A stretch of 64,000 nucleotides of DNA from Streptomyces bambusae (GCF_020532645.1 NZ_JAJAUZ010000008.1:1-64000); one strand, 5' to 3'. Shown: positions 33,325 through 44,701, counted from the first letter of the stretch. Program-made: numbers and translations. Notes: generated by a model from the sequence alone, not told the origin.

Positions 33325-36300
33325 ACCGCGGACGGCCCGGCCCGGGTCCGGGGGGCGGTGCGGGCGGTGCGGCGGGGAGGGGCGGGCCGGGACCCCCGGC
33401 GGGGTCCGGTGGCGACCGGGAAGGGCCTGCCGATCTCCGGCTGGTGCCGCCGGCGCTGGCGGCCTGGGCCGCCGCCGCCGTGGCCGTCGGCCTCCCGGGG
33501 GCCTGGGCCGCTGCCGGGACGACCGCCTGCGCGGCCGGCGGGGTCCTGCTGCTCGGGGCCGCCGCCACGGGCCGGGCGCGGCGGCTCGGAGCCGCGGGAG
33601 CAGCCGTCCTGCTGTGCGCGGCTGCCGGTGCCGGGGTGGCGGGACTGCACGCGGCGCAGGCCCGCAGCGGGCCCGTCGCGGCCCTCGCCGCCGAACACAC
33701 CCCGGTCACCGCGGAACTGACGGTGTCCTCCGACCCGAGGCGCACCCGCCGCGGCCCGCCCGCGGTGCTGCTCGACGCGCAGCTGACCCGAGTCACGGAG
33801 CCCGACGGGCGGACCACTGCCACCCGCACGCCGGTGCTGGTGTTCGCACGGCACGAGGCCTGGACCCGGCTGCTGCCGTCGGTCCGGGTCCGCGTGACCG
33901 GCCGGCTCGTACCTCCGCGGCACGACGGGGAGCGGCCGGTGGCCGCCGTCCGGGTGTCCGGCAGCCGGCCGCCGGAGGTGCTCGGCGGACCCGACCGGCT
34001 CCAGCGGACCGCCGGCGACCTGCGCGCCGGACTGCGCGAGGCGACGCAAGGCCTGGCCCCCGACGCCCGGGCGCTGCTGCCGGGGCTGGTGGTGGGCGAC
34101 ACCTCCCGGGTGCCGCCGGATCTGCACGAGGCGTTCCTCGCCACCGACCTGGTGCACCTGCTGGCGGTCTCCGGGTCCAACCTCACCGTGGTGCTGTTCC
34201 TGCTGGTCGGACCGCCCGGGCGGGCGATGCGGGCGGAACGCGGCGGGCTGGCGCCCCGGTTCGGGCTGACGCTGCGGAGCACGGCGGTGTGCGGGGCGGG
34301 GCTGGTGCTCGCGTTCGTCGTCGTGTGCCGGCCGGAGCCCAGCGTGCTGCGGGCCGCGGCCTGCGGGGCGGTCACCCTGCTGGCCATCGGCACCGGACGT
34401 CGCCGGTCCCTGATCCCGGCGCTCGCCGCCGCCGTGCTGCTGCTCGTGCTGTACGACCCCTGGCTCGCCCGCAGCCCCGGGTTCCTGCTCTCCGTGCTGG
34501 CCACCGGGGCGCTGCTCACCCTCGGGCCGCGGTGGAGCACCGCCCTCCAGCGGCGCGGCATGCGGCCGCGGTTCGCCGAGCCGCTGGCGGCGGCCGCCGC
34601 CGCGCAGGCGGTGTGCGCCCCGGTGGTGGCCGTCCTGGCCGCACGGGTCAGCCTGGTCGCCGTCCCGTGCAACCTGCTGGCGGAGCCCGCTGCCGGGCCG
34701 GCGACGGTCCTCGGGTTCGCCGCGCTGGCCGCGGCCGCCGTGTGGATGCCGGCCGCGCAGGCGCTGGCCTGGTGCGCGGGCCTGCCCGCCGGCTGGATCG
34801 CGGGCGTGGCCCGCACCGGCGCGGCCCTGCCCGGCGCGGAGGCGGGCTGGCCGGGCGGGGTGACGGGCGGACTGCTGCTCGCCGCGGCGACCCTGGTCGC
34901 GGTGGCCGTGGCGGCCCGGCTGGTCCGCCACCGGTGGGTGTGCGCGGCGGCGGCCCTGCTGCTGCTCCTGGCCGTGGTCCGGCCGGCGCCGCTGACCCGG
35001 GTGGTCGCCGGCTGGCCGCCGCCGGACTGGCGGTACGTGCAGTGTGCGGTGGGACAGGGGGACGCCGGGGTGCTGGCCGCCGGACCGGGCACCGCCGTGG
35101 TCGTCGACGCCGGGCCCGAACCCGGGCCGGTGGACCGCTGCCTGCGGTTGCTCGGAGTCACCCGGGTGCCCCTGCTGCTCCTGACCCACTTCCACCAGGA
35201 CCACGTCGGCGGGCTCGCGGGCGTGCTGCGCGGCCGCAGCGTCGGGGTGATCCAGACCACCGGACTCGACGAGCCGCCCGAAGGGGCGCGGGCGGTGCGG
35301 GCAGCCGCGGCGGCCGCCGGGGTGCCGGTCGTGCGGGCCGCGCCCGGGGAGCGGCGCCGGGCCGGGCCGCTGGACTGGCAGGTGCTCTGGCCGCCGCCCG
35401 GCGGTCCGCCCGGCGGCGGGGCCAATGACGCCAGCGTCGCCCTGCTCGTGCAGGCGTCCGGGATCCGGCTGCTGCTGCTCGGGGACCTCGAACCGCCGGC
35501 CCAGCAGGCGCTGCTGAGAGAGCGTCCGGATCTCGGTCCGGTCGACGTCCTCAAGGTGGCGCACCACGGCTCCGCCCACCAGGACCCCGGGCTGCTCGCG
35601 CGGGCCCGGCCGCGGCTGGCGCTCGTCCCGGTCGGCGCGGACAACCGTTACGGCCATCCGTCGGCCCGGACCGTGGCCGCCCTGAGGGCCGCCGGGGCCG
35701 CCGTGCTGCGGACCGACACCGACGGATCGGTCGCCGTCACCGGAGCCGGGCCGGGGCTGCGGGCCGTCCCCGCGGGCCGTCGACGGCGGACTGAAAGGGC
35801 GTACCGGCGGTCCGGTCCTTACATCGGGCAGCACGGGCCGGGCCCGGCCATACCGGGCCGACCATTCTGTTTGCCCGCAACACGTCCACATGATCGAATG
35901 CGTCGTCGCCAGAAGCGGTTCAGACAGCACGGGGGTGCATACGCGATGTTCGGTCGCCGGCGGGGGAATGAGACGGCCGGAAGTTCACACACCACACTCA
36001 CCGTGGCCGTGCCGCCCGAAGCGGGCGTGCTCAGCGGCCGGGTGATCGACCGGTTCCAGCAGCCGGTCCGGCAGGCCCGGTACGAGGTCACCGATCCGAT
36101 CGGGCGGCGCATCGTCGCCGGCGAGACCGATCCGTACGGCGGACTGCACGCGGCGGTGCCGGCCGGCGAGTACCGGCTCGCCGTCACCGCCGAGGGCTAC
36201 GCGCCGTACCACGCCTCGGCGCTCGTCGAGCCGGGCGGGCCGCCGGGGCCCGGAGACATCCTCGTGGAGGCCGTCGACCCGCCGCTGCTGCCGCGGCCCG

Positions 36301-36821
36301 GGCACTGGGAGATAGAGCCGACGCACTCGTCGATCGCGTTCAGCGCGCGGCACATCGGACTGGCCAGGATCCGCGGCCGGTTCAACACGTTCGCCGGCGC
36401 GGTCCGCATCGCGGACCACATGGAGGACTCCGCGATGCACGTCATCATCGATGCGGCCAGCATCGACACCGGGGTCCGGATGCGCGACGAGCACCTGAGG
36501 TCGGCGGACTTCCTCGATGCGGCCCGGCACCCGACGATCGAGTTCTACAGCGAGCGGTTCATCCACCGCACCGGCAGCCGCTGGGCGGTCGCGGGAGCGC
36601 TGACCCTGCACGGGGTGAGCCGGTCCGTGACGCTGGACACCGAGTACCTGGGGGTCGGGACCGGCATGGAGGGGGAGACCCGGGCAGCCTGCCGGGCCGG
36701 CACCGAACTGCACCGGGAGGACTTCACCCTCACCTGGCAGTCCCTGCTGGCCCACGGGATAGCCGCCGTCGGGTCGAGCATCGACGTGTCGCTCGACGTG
36801 CAGATCGTGCACAAGAACTGA
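33321..36821 (+). CDS. comEC: ComEC/Rec2 DNA-uptake channel; frame runs into YceI gene
   Basis: ComEC forms the membrane channel that imports single-stranded DNA. From GTG 33321 (GTGA overlap with comEA) it has N-terminal helices, an OB-like domain (about 110-220), the competence domain with LLAVSGSNLTVVLFLLVG and many membrane helices (about 280-560), and a metallo-beta-lactamase domain with LTHFHQDHVGGLAG and VLKVAHHGS. The family end lies near codon 820 (VLRTDTDGSVAVTG). No in-frame stop follows: the frame continues through about 55 Arg-rich codons and the entire YceI gene to 36821, an ORF of 1166 codons. A TGA at 35792-35794 is out of frame by 2. Either the normal stop was lost by an indel, or a fusion is made, or this is a sequence error. 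Confidence 0.85.
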   Translation: MNRGRPGPGPGGGAGGAAGRGGPGPPAGSGGDREGPADLRLVPPALAAWAAAAVAVGLPGAWAAAGTTACAAGGVLLLGAAATGRARRLGAAGAAVLLCAAAGAGVAGLHAAQARSGPVAALAAEHTPVTAELTVSSDPRRTRRGPPAVLLDAQLTRVTEPDGRTTATRTPVLVFARHEAWTRLLPSVRVRVTGRLVPPRHDGERPVAAVRVSGSRPPEVLGGPDRLQRTAGDLRAGLREATQGLAPDARALLPGLVVGDTSRVPPDLHEAFLATDLVHLLAVSGSNLTVVLFLLVGPPGRAMRAERGGLAPRFGLTLRSTAVCGAGLVLAFVVVCRPEPSVLRAAACGAVTLLAIGTGRRRSLIPALAAAVLLLVLYDPWLARSPGFLLSVLATGALLTLGPRWSTALQRRGMRPRFAEPLAAAAAAQAVCAPVVAVLAARVSLVAVPCNLLAEPAAGPATVLGFAALAAAAVWMPAAQALAWCAGLPAGWIAGVARTGAALPGAEAGWPGGVTGGLLLAAATLVAVAVAARLVRHRWVCAAAALLLLLAVVRPAPLTRVVAGWPPPDWRYVQCAVGQGDAGVLAAGPGTAVVVDAGPEPGPVDRCLRLLGVTRVPLLLLTHFHQDHVGGLAGVLRGRSVGVIQTTGLDEPPEGARAVRAAAAAAGVPVVRAAPGERRRAGPLDWQVLWPPPGGPPGGGANDASVALLVQASGIRLLLLGDLEPPAQQALLRERPDLGPVDVLKVAHHGSAHQDPGLLARARPRLALVPVGADNRYGHPSARTVAALRAAGAAVLRTDTDGSVAVTGAGPGLRAVPAGRRRRTERAYRRSGPYIGQHGPGPAIPGRPFCLPATRPHDRMRRRQKRFRQHGGAYAMFGRRRGNETAGSSHTTLTVAVPPEAGVLSGRVIDRFQQPVRQARYEVTDPIGRRIVAGETDPYGGLHAAVPAGEYRLAVTAEGYAPYHASALVEPGGPPGPGDILVEAVDPPLLPRPGHWEIEPTHSSIAFSARHIGLARIRGRFNTFAGAVRIADHMEDSAMHVIIDAASIDTGVRMRDEHLRSADFLDAARHPTIEFYSERFIHRTGSRWAVAGALTLHGVSRSVTLDTEYLGVGTGMEGETRAACRAGTELHREDFTLTWQSLLAHGIAAVGSSIDVSLDVQIVHKN
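35946..36821 (+). CDS. YceI family protein with N-terminal carboxypeptidase-regulatory-like domain
   Basis: A 291-residue protein starting MFGRRRGNETAGSS. A beta-sandwich domain (SGRVIDRFQQPVRQARYEVTDP..., about 20-105) of the carboxypeptidase-regulatory type precedes a YceI lipocalin-like domain (from GHWEIEPTHSSIAFSARHIGLARIRGRF, about 120-291), which in the family binds polyprenoids. No signal peptide, so it should be cytoplasmic unlike E. coli YceI. ATG 35946 has GGGGG 10 nt upstream. It lies in the same frame as comEC without a stop between them, so an internal start is assumed. Confidence 0.85.
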   Translation: MFGRRRGNETAGSSHTTLTVAVPPEAGVLSGRVIDRFQQPVRQARYEVTDPIGRRIVAGETDPYGGLHAAVPAGEYRLAVTAEGYAPYHASALVEPGGPPGPGDILVEAVDPPLLPRPGHWEIEPTHSSIAFSARHIGLARIRGRFNTFAGAVRIADHMEDSAMHVIIDAASIDTGVRMRDEHLRSADFLDAARHPTIEFYSERFIHRTGSRWAVAGALTLHGVSRSVTLDTEYLGVGTGMEGETRAACRAGTELHREDFTLTWQSLLAHGIAAVGSSIDVSLDVQIVHKN

Positions 36822-36854
36822 CCGGGCGGCCAGCGGTGGCCGGGCGCCGGGCCG

Positions 36855-37097
36855 TTACGGGGCTTCCAGCCAGCCCTCGTACTCCACGGCGACAGCGTCC
36901 AGCTCCGCGGGGTCCAGGCGGCCCTGCGGGTCCTCCACGACGACCAGCCACTGGGCGTCCTCGGCGTCGTCCTCCCCGGCCAGGGCGTCCCTGACCAGCT
37001 GGGGTTCCTCGGCGAGGCCGAAGCGGTCCGAGACCTCGTCCGCCACCTCCTGCGCGGCGTCGCGGTCGGGCAGTACCAGTACATGTCGAGCGTTCAC
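36855..37097 (-). CDS. Small conserved acidic protein
   Basis: An 80-residue protein, V-NARHVLVLPDRDAAQEVADEVSDRFGL..., rich in Asp and Glu, with an alpha/beta pattern (strand, helix, helix, strand, helix). I do not recognise the family. GTG 37097 is 7 nt after a CAGAAT box on the minus strand, indicating a leaderless mRNA; ATG 37106 lies within that box. Divergent from holA with a 64-nt gap. It ends in TAA. Confidence 0.7.
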   Translation of the reverse strand: MNARHVLVLPDRDAAQEVADEVSDRFGLAEEPQLVRDALAGEDDAEDAQWLVVVEDPQGRLDPAELDAVAVEYEGWLEAP

Positions 37098-37104
37098 GGC
37101 TCCC

Positions 37105-37110
37105 ATTCTG
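37105..37110 (-). promoter_or_regulatory. -10 box for the gene at 36855-37097
   Basis: CAGAAT on the minus strand followed after 7 nt by GTG 37097; this decides the start. Confidence 0.35.
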
Positions 37111-37161
37111 GTGCACCGTCCGGGCCGGGCCTGTCGGTGGGGCGTGGGATGCTGGACGGCG

Positions 37162-38163
37162 ATGGCCACCAGGAAGAACCCCACCGACGATCTGCTCGCC
37201 CCGCTCACCCTCGCGGTGGGTCAGGAGGAGCTGCTGCTCGACCGCGCCGTGCGGGAGGTGGTGGCGGCCGCCCGCGCGGCGGACGCCGACACCGACATCC
37301 GCGACCTGACCTCCGACCAGCTCCAGCCCGGCACCCTCGCCGAGCTGACCAGCCCCTCGCTGTTCTCGGAGCGCAAGGTCCTGGTCGTGCGCAACGCGCA
37401 GGACCTGTCCGCCGACAGCATCAAGGACGTGAAGGCGTACCTCGCGGACCCGGTGGAGGACATCGCCCTGGTGCTGCTGCACGCCGGCGGCGCCAAGGGC
37501 AAGGGGCTGCTCGACGCGGCCCGCAAGGCGGGTGCCCGCGAGGTGGCCTGCCCGAAGATGACCAAGGCCGCCGACCGGCTGGCCTTCGTGCGGACCGAGT
37601 TCCGAGGGCTGGGCCGCTCGGCCACCCCCGGGGCCACCGAGGCGCTCGTCGACGCCATCGGCAGCGACCTGCGCGAGCTCGCCGGCGCGGTCGCCCAACT
37701 GTGCGCGGACGTCGAGGGCACCATCGACGAGGCGGTCGTCGGCCGCTACTACACCGGCCGGGCCGAGGCCTCCAGCTTCACCGTTGCGGACCGGGCCGTC
37801 GAGGGCCGGGCGGCGGAGGCCCTGGAGGCGCTGCGCTGGTCGCTGTCGACCGGCGTCGCCCCCGTCATGATCACCAGCGCGCTGGCCCAGGGCGTCCGGG
37901 CCATCGGCAAGCTGGCCTCCGCGCCGCGCGGCGCCCGCCCCGGCGACCTGGCGCGGGACCTCGGCATGCCGCCGTGGAAGATCGACCGGGTGCGCCAGCA
38001 GATGCGCGGCTGGTCGGCGGACGGCGTCTCGGCCGCCCTGCGGGCGATCGCCGAGGCCGACGCCGGTGTCAAGGGCGGCGGCGACGACCCCGAATACGCC
38101 CTGGAGAAGGCCGTCGTCGCCGTGGCACGCGCCGCCCGCCCACCCCGCCGCGACACGTACTGA
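37162..38163 (+). CDS. holA: DNA polymerase III delta subunit
   Basis: HolA is the delta subunit of the clamp loader, which opens the beta clamp. The 333 residues show TLAVGQEELLLDRAVREVV at the start, LTSPSLFSERKVLVVRNAQDL and LLHAGGAKGKGLLDAARKAGA in the AAA-like domain, and the C-terminal collar with LGMPPWKIDRVRQQM. The ATG at 37162 gives the usual N-terminus. Situated between comEC and rpsT as in many bacteria (comEC-holA-rpsT). Confidence 0.95.
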   Translation: MATRKNPTDDLLAPLTLAVGQEELLLDRAVREVVAAARAADADTDIRDLTSDQLQPGTLAELTSPSLFSERKVLVVRNAQDLSADSIKDVKAYLADPVEDIALVLLHAGGAKGKGLLDAARKAGAREVACPKMTKAADRLAFVRTEFRGLGRSATPGATEALVDAIGSDLRELAGAVAQLCADVEGTIDEAVVGRYYTGRAEASSFTVADRAVEGRAAEALEALRWSLSTGVAPVMITSALAQGVRAIGKLASAPRGARPGDLARDLGMPPWKIDRVRQQMRGWSADGVSAALRAIAEADAGVKGGGDDPEYALEKAVVAVARAARPPRRDTY

Positions 38164-38310
38164 CCCCCCCGGCCGGGCACGGCCCCACCCGCCCGGCCCC
38201 GGTATGCGCCCGCCCGGCCCCGGCCCGCACCCGGCCGTGGGCCGGGGGCCCCGACCCGGCTGCGTCGTGTACCCCCGGCAGCCGGATGCGTACCGGCCCG
38301 GGCGGGTGCC

Positions 38311-38511
38311 TCAGCCCTGTGGGTCCTGGGGGCGGGTGCCGGCGTCGTGAAGGCGGCGGTCGGCGAGATCGGTGCGGGCTTCCGTGCGGTGGCCGCGGGC
38401 GATGTAGTCGCGTACGACGGCCTCCACCGCGTCCTGCGGCGAGCCGACCCCGGCGAGCACCATCACCTCCACCACGAGTTCTGCGTCCAGGCTGATGTTG
38501 ACCTTGGCCAT
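38311..38511 (-). CDS. VapB-like ribbon-helix-helix protein, orphan
   Basis: A 66-residue protein: MAKVNISLDAELVVEVMVLAGVGSPQDAVEAVVRDYIARGHRTEAR. The short N-terminal strand, two helices and basic tail are those of VapB-type antitoxins (DUF2191). GAGGGG precedes the ATG. No PIN-domain VapC toxin gene adjoins it on either side, so it is either an orphan antitoxin or a free-standing regulator. Confidence 0.8.
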   Translation of the reverse strand: MAKVNISLDAELVVEVMVLAGVGSPQDAVEAVVRDYIARGHRTEARTDLADRRLHDAGTRPQDPQG

Positions 38512-38583
38512 GCCCCGCCCCTCTCGTCCCACCCGCAATCGGTTCCCGGACTCTAGCCCGCGGGACGCCCCCGGACATGCCGA

Positions 38584-38623
38584 AGGCCCCGGTCACGTCC
38601 TGGGGAAGGACGGGACCGGGGCC
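38584..38623 (-). terminator. Hairpin downstream of rpsT (distal)
   Basis: An 11-bp outer stem (38584-38594 with 38613-38623) with an inner CGTCC/GGACG stem. It lies in the gap between rpsT and the VapB-like gene. Confidence 0.55.
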
Positions 38624-38642
38624 TCCGGTTCACAACCTGTGT

Positions 38643-38682
38643 GTCCCACACCCGCGTGGCGAACGCAGGCCGCGTGTGGGAC
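38643..38682 (-). terminator. Hairpin downstream of rpsT (proximal)
   Basis: GTCCCACAC at 38643-38651 pairs with GTGTGGGAC at 38674-38682; CGCG extends it across a bulge. It is the first terminator-like structure after the rpsT stop. Confidence 0.6.
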
Positions 38683-38747
38683 GGGGTGCCGGTCAGGAGC
38701 GGATGAGAGGGCCCGCTGGATCCTTTCCGGCGATCACATCAGAGTGC

Positions 38748-39014
38748 TCAGCCCTGAAGAGCGGCAACCTTGATCGCCAGCGCCGACTTCTTGTTGGCGG
38801 CGGCGTTCTTGTGGATGACACCCTTCGAGACAGCCTTGTCCAGCTTCCGCGAAGCGGCACGGGCCGCAGCGGTGGCCTTCTCGGCGTCGCCGGCGACGAC
38901 GGCCTCGTTGGCCTTGCGGATGAAGGTGCGGAGCTCGGACTTGACGGACTTGTTGCGAAGGCGGGCCTTCTCGTTCGTCTTGTTCCGCTTGATCTGGGAC
39001 TTGATGTTCGCCAC
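38748..39014 (-). CDS. rpsT: 30S ribosomal protein S20
   Basis: S20 is an 88-residue helical bundle that binds 16S rRNA. The product begins [35 protein letters not shown] and continues with the conserved [15 protein letters not shown]. It is divergent from lepA across 186 nt, in which CACAAT on the minus strand (39056-39051) may be its -10. Two hairpins follow the gene. Confidence 0.97.
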   Translation of the reverse strand: MANIKSQIKRNKTNEKARLRNKSVKSELRTFIRKANEAVVAGDAEKATAAARAASRKLDKAVSKGVIHKNAAANKKSALAIKVAALQG

Positions 39015-39200
39015 GAAAGAGCCTTTTCAGGTTCAGAGGTTGATCTTCGGATTGTGCCGCGTGAGCTGAGAGGGCAGACGAGACACAGCCACCCAGGCTA
39101 CCAGGCCCAGTCGGACCAGCCCAAACCGAGCGCAGCGCCCCGCGCATGGGACCATGGAGCCTGAGTATCCATAGTCGTCGCCCGAGAATCAGGACCTTGC

Positions 39201-41069
39201 GTGCCCGCGATCCCCAGCCACGTGCCCGAGCCGAGCCGTACCGACCCGGCGCTGATCCGCAATTTCTGCATCATCGCGCACATCGACCACGGCAAGTCGA
39301 CTCTCGCCGACCGGATGCTCCAGCTGACCGGTGTCGTCGACCAGCGGCAGATGCGTGCCCAGTACCTCGACCGCATGGACATCGAGCGTGAGCGCGGCAT
39401 CACGATCAAGTCCCAGGCGGTCCGTCTGCCCTGGTCGCCCACCGAGGGCGACGGCATGGGCAAGACCCACATCCTCAACATGATCGACACGCCGGGCCAC
39501 GTGGACTTCACGTACGAGGTCTCCCGGTCGCTGGCGGCCTGCGAGGGCACCGTCCTGCTCGTCGACGCCGCCCAGGGCATCGAGGCGCAGACCCTGGCCA
39601 ACCTGTACCTGGCGATGGAGAACGACCTCGCGATCGTCCCGGTCCTCAACAAGATCGACCTGCCGGCTGCCCAGCCGGAGAAGTTCGCCGAGGAACTGGC
39701 GAACCTGGTCGGCTGCGACCCCGACGACGTGCTGCGCGTCTCCGCCAAGACCGGTGTTGGCGTGGACGCCCTGCTCGACCGCGTGGTGCAGGCCGTCCCG
39801 GCCCCGGTCGGCGTTAAGGACGCCCCCGCCCGCGCGATGATCTTCGACTCCGTCTACGACTCGTACCGCGGCGTCGTGACGTACGTCCGTGTGGTCGACG
39901 GCACGCTCAACAAGCGCGAGCGGATCCGGATGATGTCCACCAGCGCCACCCACGAGCTGCTGGAGATCGGCTGCAACTCGCCCGAGATGCTGCCGGCCGA
40001 CGGCCTGTCCGTCGGCGAGGTCGGCTACCTCATCACCGGTGTGAAGGACGTCCGCCAGTCCAAGGTCGGCGACACCATCACCCAGATGACGGGCGGTGCC
40101 ACCGAGGCCCTCGGCGGCTACAAGGACCCGAAGCCGATGGTCTTCTCCGGCCTGTACCCGCTCGACGGCTCGGACTACCCGGACCTCCGCGAGGCCCTGG
40201 ACAAGCTCCAGCTCAACGACGCCGCCCTGGTCTACGAGCCGGAGACCTCCGCCGCGCTCGGCTTCGGCTTCCGCGTCGGCTTCCTCGGCCTGCTGCACCT
40301 CGACGTGATCCGCGAGCGCCTGGAGCGCGAGTTCGGCCTCGACCTCATCGCCACCGCGCCGAACGTGGTCTACCGCGTCGTCCTGGAGGACGGCAAGGAG
40401 GTCACGGTCACCAACCCGAGCGAGTTCCCCGAGGGCAAGATCTCCGAGGTGTACGAGCCGGTCGTGCGCGCCACGATCCTCGCCCCGAGCGAGTTCATCG
40501 GCTCGATCATGGAGCTCTGCCAGACCCGCCGCGGCACCCTCATCGGCATGGACTACCTGTCCGAGGACCGCGTCGAGATCCGCTACACCCTGCCGCTCGC
40601 CGAGATCGTCTTCGACTTCTTCGACCAGCTGAAGTCCAAGACCCGCGGCTACGCCTCGCTGGACTACGAGCCCACGGGCGAGCAGGCCTCCAGCCTGGTC
40701 AAGGTCGACATCCTGCTGCACGGCGACAAGGTGGACGCCTTCTCCGCGATCACCCACAAGGACGCGGCGTACGCGTACGGCGTGCGCCTGGTCGCCAAGC
40801 TGCGCGAGCTCATCCCGCGGCAGGCCTTCGAGGTGCCCGTGCAGGCGGCCGTCGGCTCCCGGGTCATCGCCCGCGAGACCATCCGCGCCATCCGCAAGGA
40901 CGTCCTCGCCAAGTGCTACGGCGGTGACATCTCCCGTAAGCGGAAGCTGCTGGAGAAGCAGAAGGAAGGCAAGAAGCGCATGAAGATGGTCGGCTCGGTG
41001 GAGGTCCCGCAGGACGCCTTCATCGCCGTGCTGTCCAGCGACGAGTCCGGCGGCAAGGGCAAGAAGTAG
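39201..41069 (+). CDS. lepA: Elongation factor 4 (LepA)
   Basis: LepA is a ribosome-dependent GTPase acting in translation initiation or back-translocation. The 622 residues hold G1 AHIDHGKST (26-34), the switch [21 protein letters not shown], and the LepA-specific C-terminus ([18 protein letters not shown]). Domain order follows the family (G, II, III, V, CTD, no domain IV). GTG 39201 has AGGA 6 nt upstream. A perfect terminator follows. Confidence 0.97.
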   Translation: MPAIPSHVPEPSRTDPALIRNFCIIAHIDHGKSTLADRMLQLTGVVDQRQMRAQYLDRMDIERERGITIKSQAVRLPWSPTEGDGMGKTHILNMIDTPGHVDFTYEVSRSLAACEGTVLLVDAAQGIEAQTLANLYLAMENDLAIVPVLNKIDLPAAQPEKFAEELANLVGCDPDDVLRVSAKTGVGVDALLDRVVQAVPAPVGVKDAPARAMIFDSVYDSYRGVVTYVRVVDGTLNKRERIRMMSTSATHELLEIGCNSPEMLPADGLSVGEVGYLITGVKDVRQSKVGDTITQMTGGATEALGGYKDPKPMVFSGLYPLDGSDYPDLREALDKLQLNDAALVYEPETSAALGFGFRVGFLGLLHLDVIRERLEREFGLDLIATAPNVVYRVVLEDGKEVTVTNPSEFPEGKISEVYEPVVRATILAPSEFIGSIMELCQTRRGTLIGMDYLSEDRVEIRYTLPLAEIVFDFFDQLKSKTRGYASLDYEPTGEQASSLVKVDILLHGDKVDAFSAITHKDAAYAYGVRLVAKLRELIPRQAFEVPVQAAVGSRVIARETIRAIRKDVLAKCYGGDISRKRKLLEKQKEGKKRMKMVGSVEVPQDAFIAVLSSDESGGKGKK

Positions 41070-41089
41070 CCACCCCCCGGCAGTCCTCC

Positions 41090-41125
41090 GAACGGGCCCC
41101 TGCGCGAGTGCGCAGGGGCCCGTTC
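41090..41125 (+). terminator. Terminator after lepA
   Basis: A perfect 16-bp stem (41090-41105 with 41110-41125) and a GAGT loop, followed by GTTATAAAG, 20 nt after the lepA stop. Confidence 0.85.
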
Positions 41126-41243
41126 GTTATAAAGCGGCCGCTCGGCGCCTCTTACGCGGGGGCCGGTCGACCTCTACGCTGATCTCTGCTCGATGGTTAC
41201 TCGCCAGTTAACCCACGCGGTACAGCGTGGTCCGGAGGATGTC

Positions 41244-43133
<1,890 letters not shown>

Positions 43134-43258
43134 CCACAAGGGGCGGGAAGCCTTCCCCGCCCCTTCGCGCCGCCTCCTTGCCCCCTCCTCGCCCCCTCCC
43201 GGCCCCGGGCCGGGAGGGCGCCGCCCGTCGGCCGGTCGGCCGTTCCCGGGAGGTGCGG

Positions 43259-43264
43259 GAGAAT
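43259..43264 (+). promoter_or_regulatory. -10 box for leaderless hemW
   Basis: GAGAAT ends 6 nt before the ATG at 43271; the same GAGAAT box precedes era. Confidence 0.4.
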
Positions 43265-43270
43265 GGGGGC

Positions 43271-44503
43271 ATGCCTTCCGTACTGCCCGACGGCGAACCC
43301 ATGCCCGAAGACGGGTCGCTGCCCGCGCATGCCCTGAACGGGGCGGCGGACCGGCCACTCGGCTTCTACCTGCACGTGCCGTACTGCGCGACCCGCTGCG
43401 GCTACTGCGACTTCAACACGTACACCGCCACCGAGCTGCGCGGCACCGGCGGCGTGCTCGCCTCCCGCGAGAACTACGCCGAGACCCTCGTCGACGAGGT
43501 GCGCCTCGCCCGCAAGGTGCTCGGTGACGACCCGCGCGAGGTGCGGACCGTCTTCGTCGGCGGCGGCACGCCCACGCTGCTGCCCGCCGCGGACCTCGTC
43601 CGGATGCTGGGTGCGATCCGGGACGAGTTCGGCCTGGCGGCCGATGCCGAGATCACCACCGAGGCGAATCCGGAGTCGGTCGGGCCGGCGTACCTGGAGG
43701 AGCTGCGGGCGGGCGGGTTCAACCGGATCTCGTTCGGCATGCAGAGCGCGCGGCAGCACGTGCTGAAGGTGCTCGACCGGACGCACACGCCGGGGCGGCC
43801 CGAGGCGTGTGTGGGGGAGGCGCGGGCGGCCGGCTTCGAGCATGTCAACCTGGACCTGATCTACGGGACCCCGGGCGAGTCCGACGACGACTGGCGGGCC
43901 TCGCTGGACGCGGCCCTCGGGGCCGGGCCCGACCACATCTCGGCGTACGCGCTGATCGTCGAGGAGGGGACGCAGCTGGCGCGCCGGATCCGGCGGGGCG
44001 AGGTGCCGATGACCGACGACGACGTGCACGCGGACCGGTACCTGATCGCCGACGAGGTGCTCGGCGCGGCCGGCTTCGACTGGTACGAGGTCTCCAACTG
44101 GGCCACGTCCGAGGTGGGACGCTGCCTGCACAACGAGCTGTACTGGCGCGGGGCGGACTGGTGGGGGGCCGGGCCGGGCGCGCACAGCCACGTCGGCGGG
44201 GTGCGGTGGTGGAACGTGAAGCATCCCGGGGCGTACGCGGGGGCGCTGGCGGCCGGCCGCTCCCCCGGGGCGGGGCGTGAGGTCCTGTCGGACGAGGACC
44301 GGCGGGTCGAGCGGATCCTTCTGGAGCTGCGGCTGCTGGAAGGCGTGCCGCTGTCCCTGCTCGCGCCTGTGGGCTTGGCGGCGTCCCGGCGGGCGCTGGC
44401 GGACGGTCTCCTCCAGGACGCGGCCTATCAGGACGGCCGTGCCGTCCTGACCCTGCGCGGTCGTCTCCTGGCCGACGCGGTCGTCCGCGACCTGGTCGAC
44501 TAG
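43271..44503 (+). CDS. hemW: Radical SAM heme chaperone HemW
   Basis: HemW is a radical SAM protein that binds and inserts heme; it was long annotated as an oxygen-independent coproporphyrinogen oxidase. The 410 residues have the radical SAM cluster C39-X3-C43-X2-C46 (VPYCATRCGYCDFN), FVGGGTPTLLP, RISFGMQSARQHVLKVLDRTH, NLDLIYGTPGES, and the HemW C-terminal domain. The extra cysteine CX3CX2CXC of true coproporphyrinogen oxidases is absent (the fourth position is Phe). It starts at a leaderless ATG. Confidence 0.93.
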   Translation: MPSVLPDGEPMPEDGSLPAHALNGAADRPLGFYLHVPYCATRCGYCDFNTYTATELRGTGGVLASRENYAETLVDEVRLARKVLGDDPREVRTVFVGGGTPTLLPAADLVRMLGAIRDEFGLAADAEITTEANPESVGPAYLEELRAGGFNRISFGMQSARQHVLKVLDRTHTPGRPEACVGEARAAGFEHVNLDLIYGTPGESDDDWRASLDAALGAGPDHISAYALIVEEGTQLARRIRRGEVPMTDDDVHADRYLIADEVLGAAGFDWYEVSNWATSEVGRCLHNELYWRGADWWGAGPGAHSHVGGVRWWNVKHPGAYAGALAAGRSPGAGREVLSDEDRRVERILLELRLLEGVPLSLLAPVGLAASRRALADGLLQDAAYQDGRAVLTLRGRLLADAVVRDLVD

Positions 44504-44646
44504 CCCCGCCGCTGGACCGGCCCCGCCGCTGGACCGGCCCCGCCCCCGACCCGGCGCCGCCGTTGCCGGCGCGCCTCAAAGATCGGGGGCTCCGCCCCCG
44601 GACCCCCGCGCCTCAAACGCCGGCGGGGCTGGATTCTGCCCCGCCG
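44504..44646. repeat. Intergenic palindromic repeats after hemW
   Basis: The gap 44504-44701 has no gene. It holds a 17-nt direct repeat (CCCGCCGCTGGACCGGC, twice from 44505), a GGGGGC-TCC-GCCCCC hairpin (44585-44599), the recurring CCTCAAACGCCGGCGGGGCTGGATT motif and a 9-bp hairpin (44621-44629 with 44638-44646). The last probably terminates hemW and the convergent DUF3097 gene. Confidence 0.6.
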
Positions 44647-44701
44647 CATCCGGCCCTCTGGGCAGCCGAAGCCCGGACGCGGCACATTCCAGCCCGGCGG
44701 G

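Noticed and set aside
39146..39391. Short ORF in another frame over the start of lepA
   Set aside because: It overlaps the G1 motif of lepA in a shifted frame and has no independent support.
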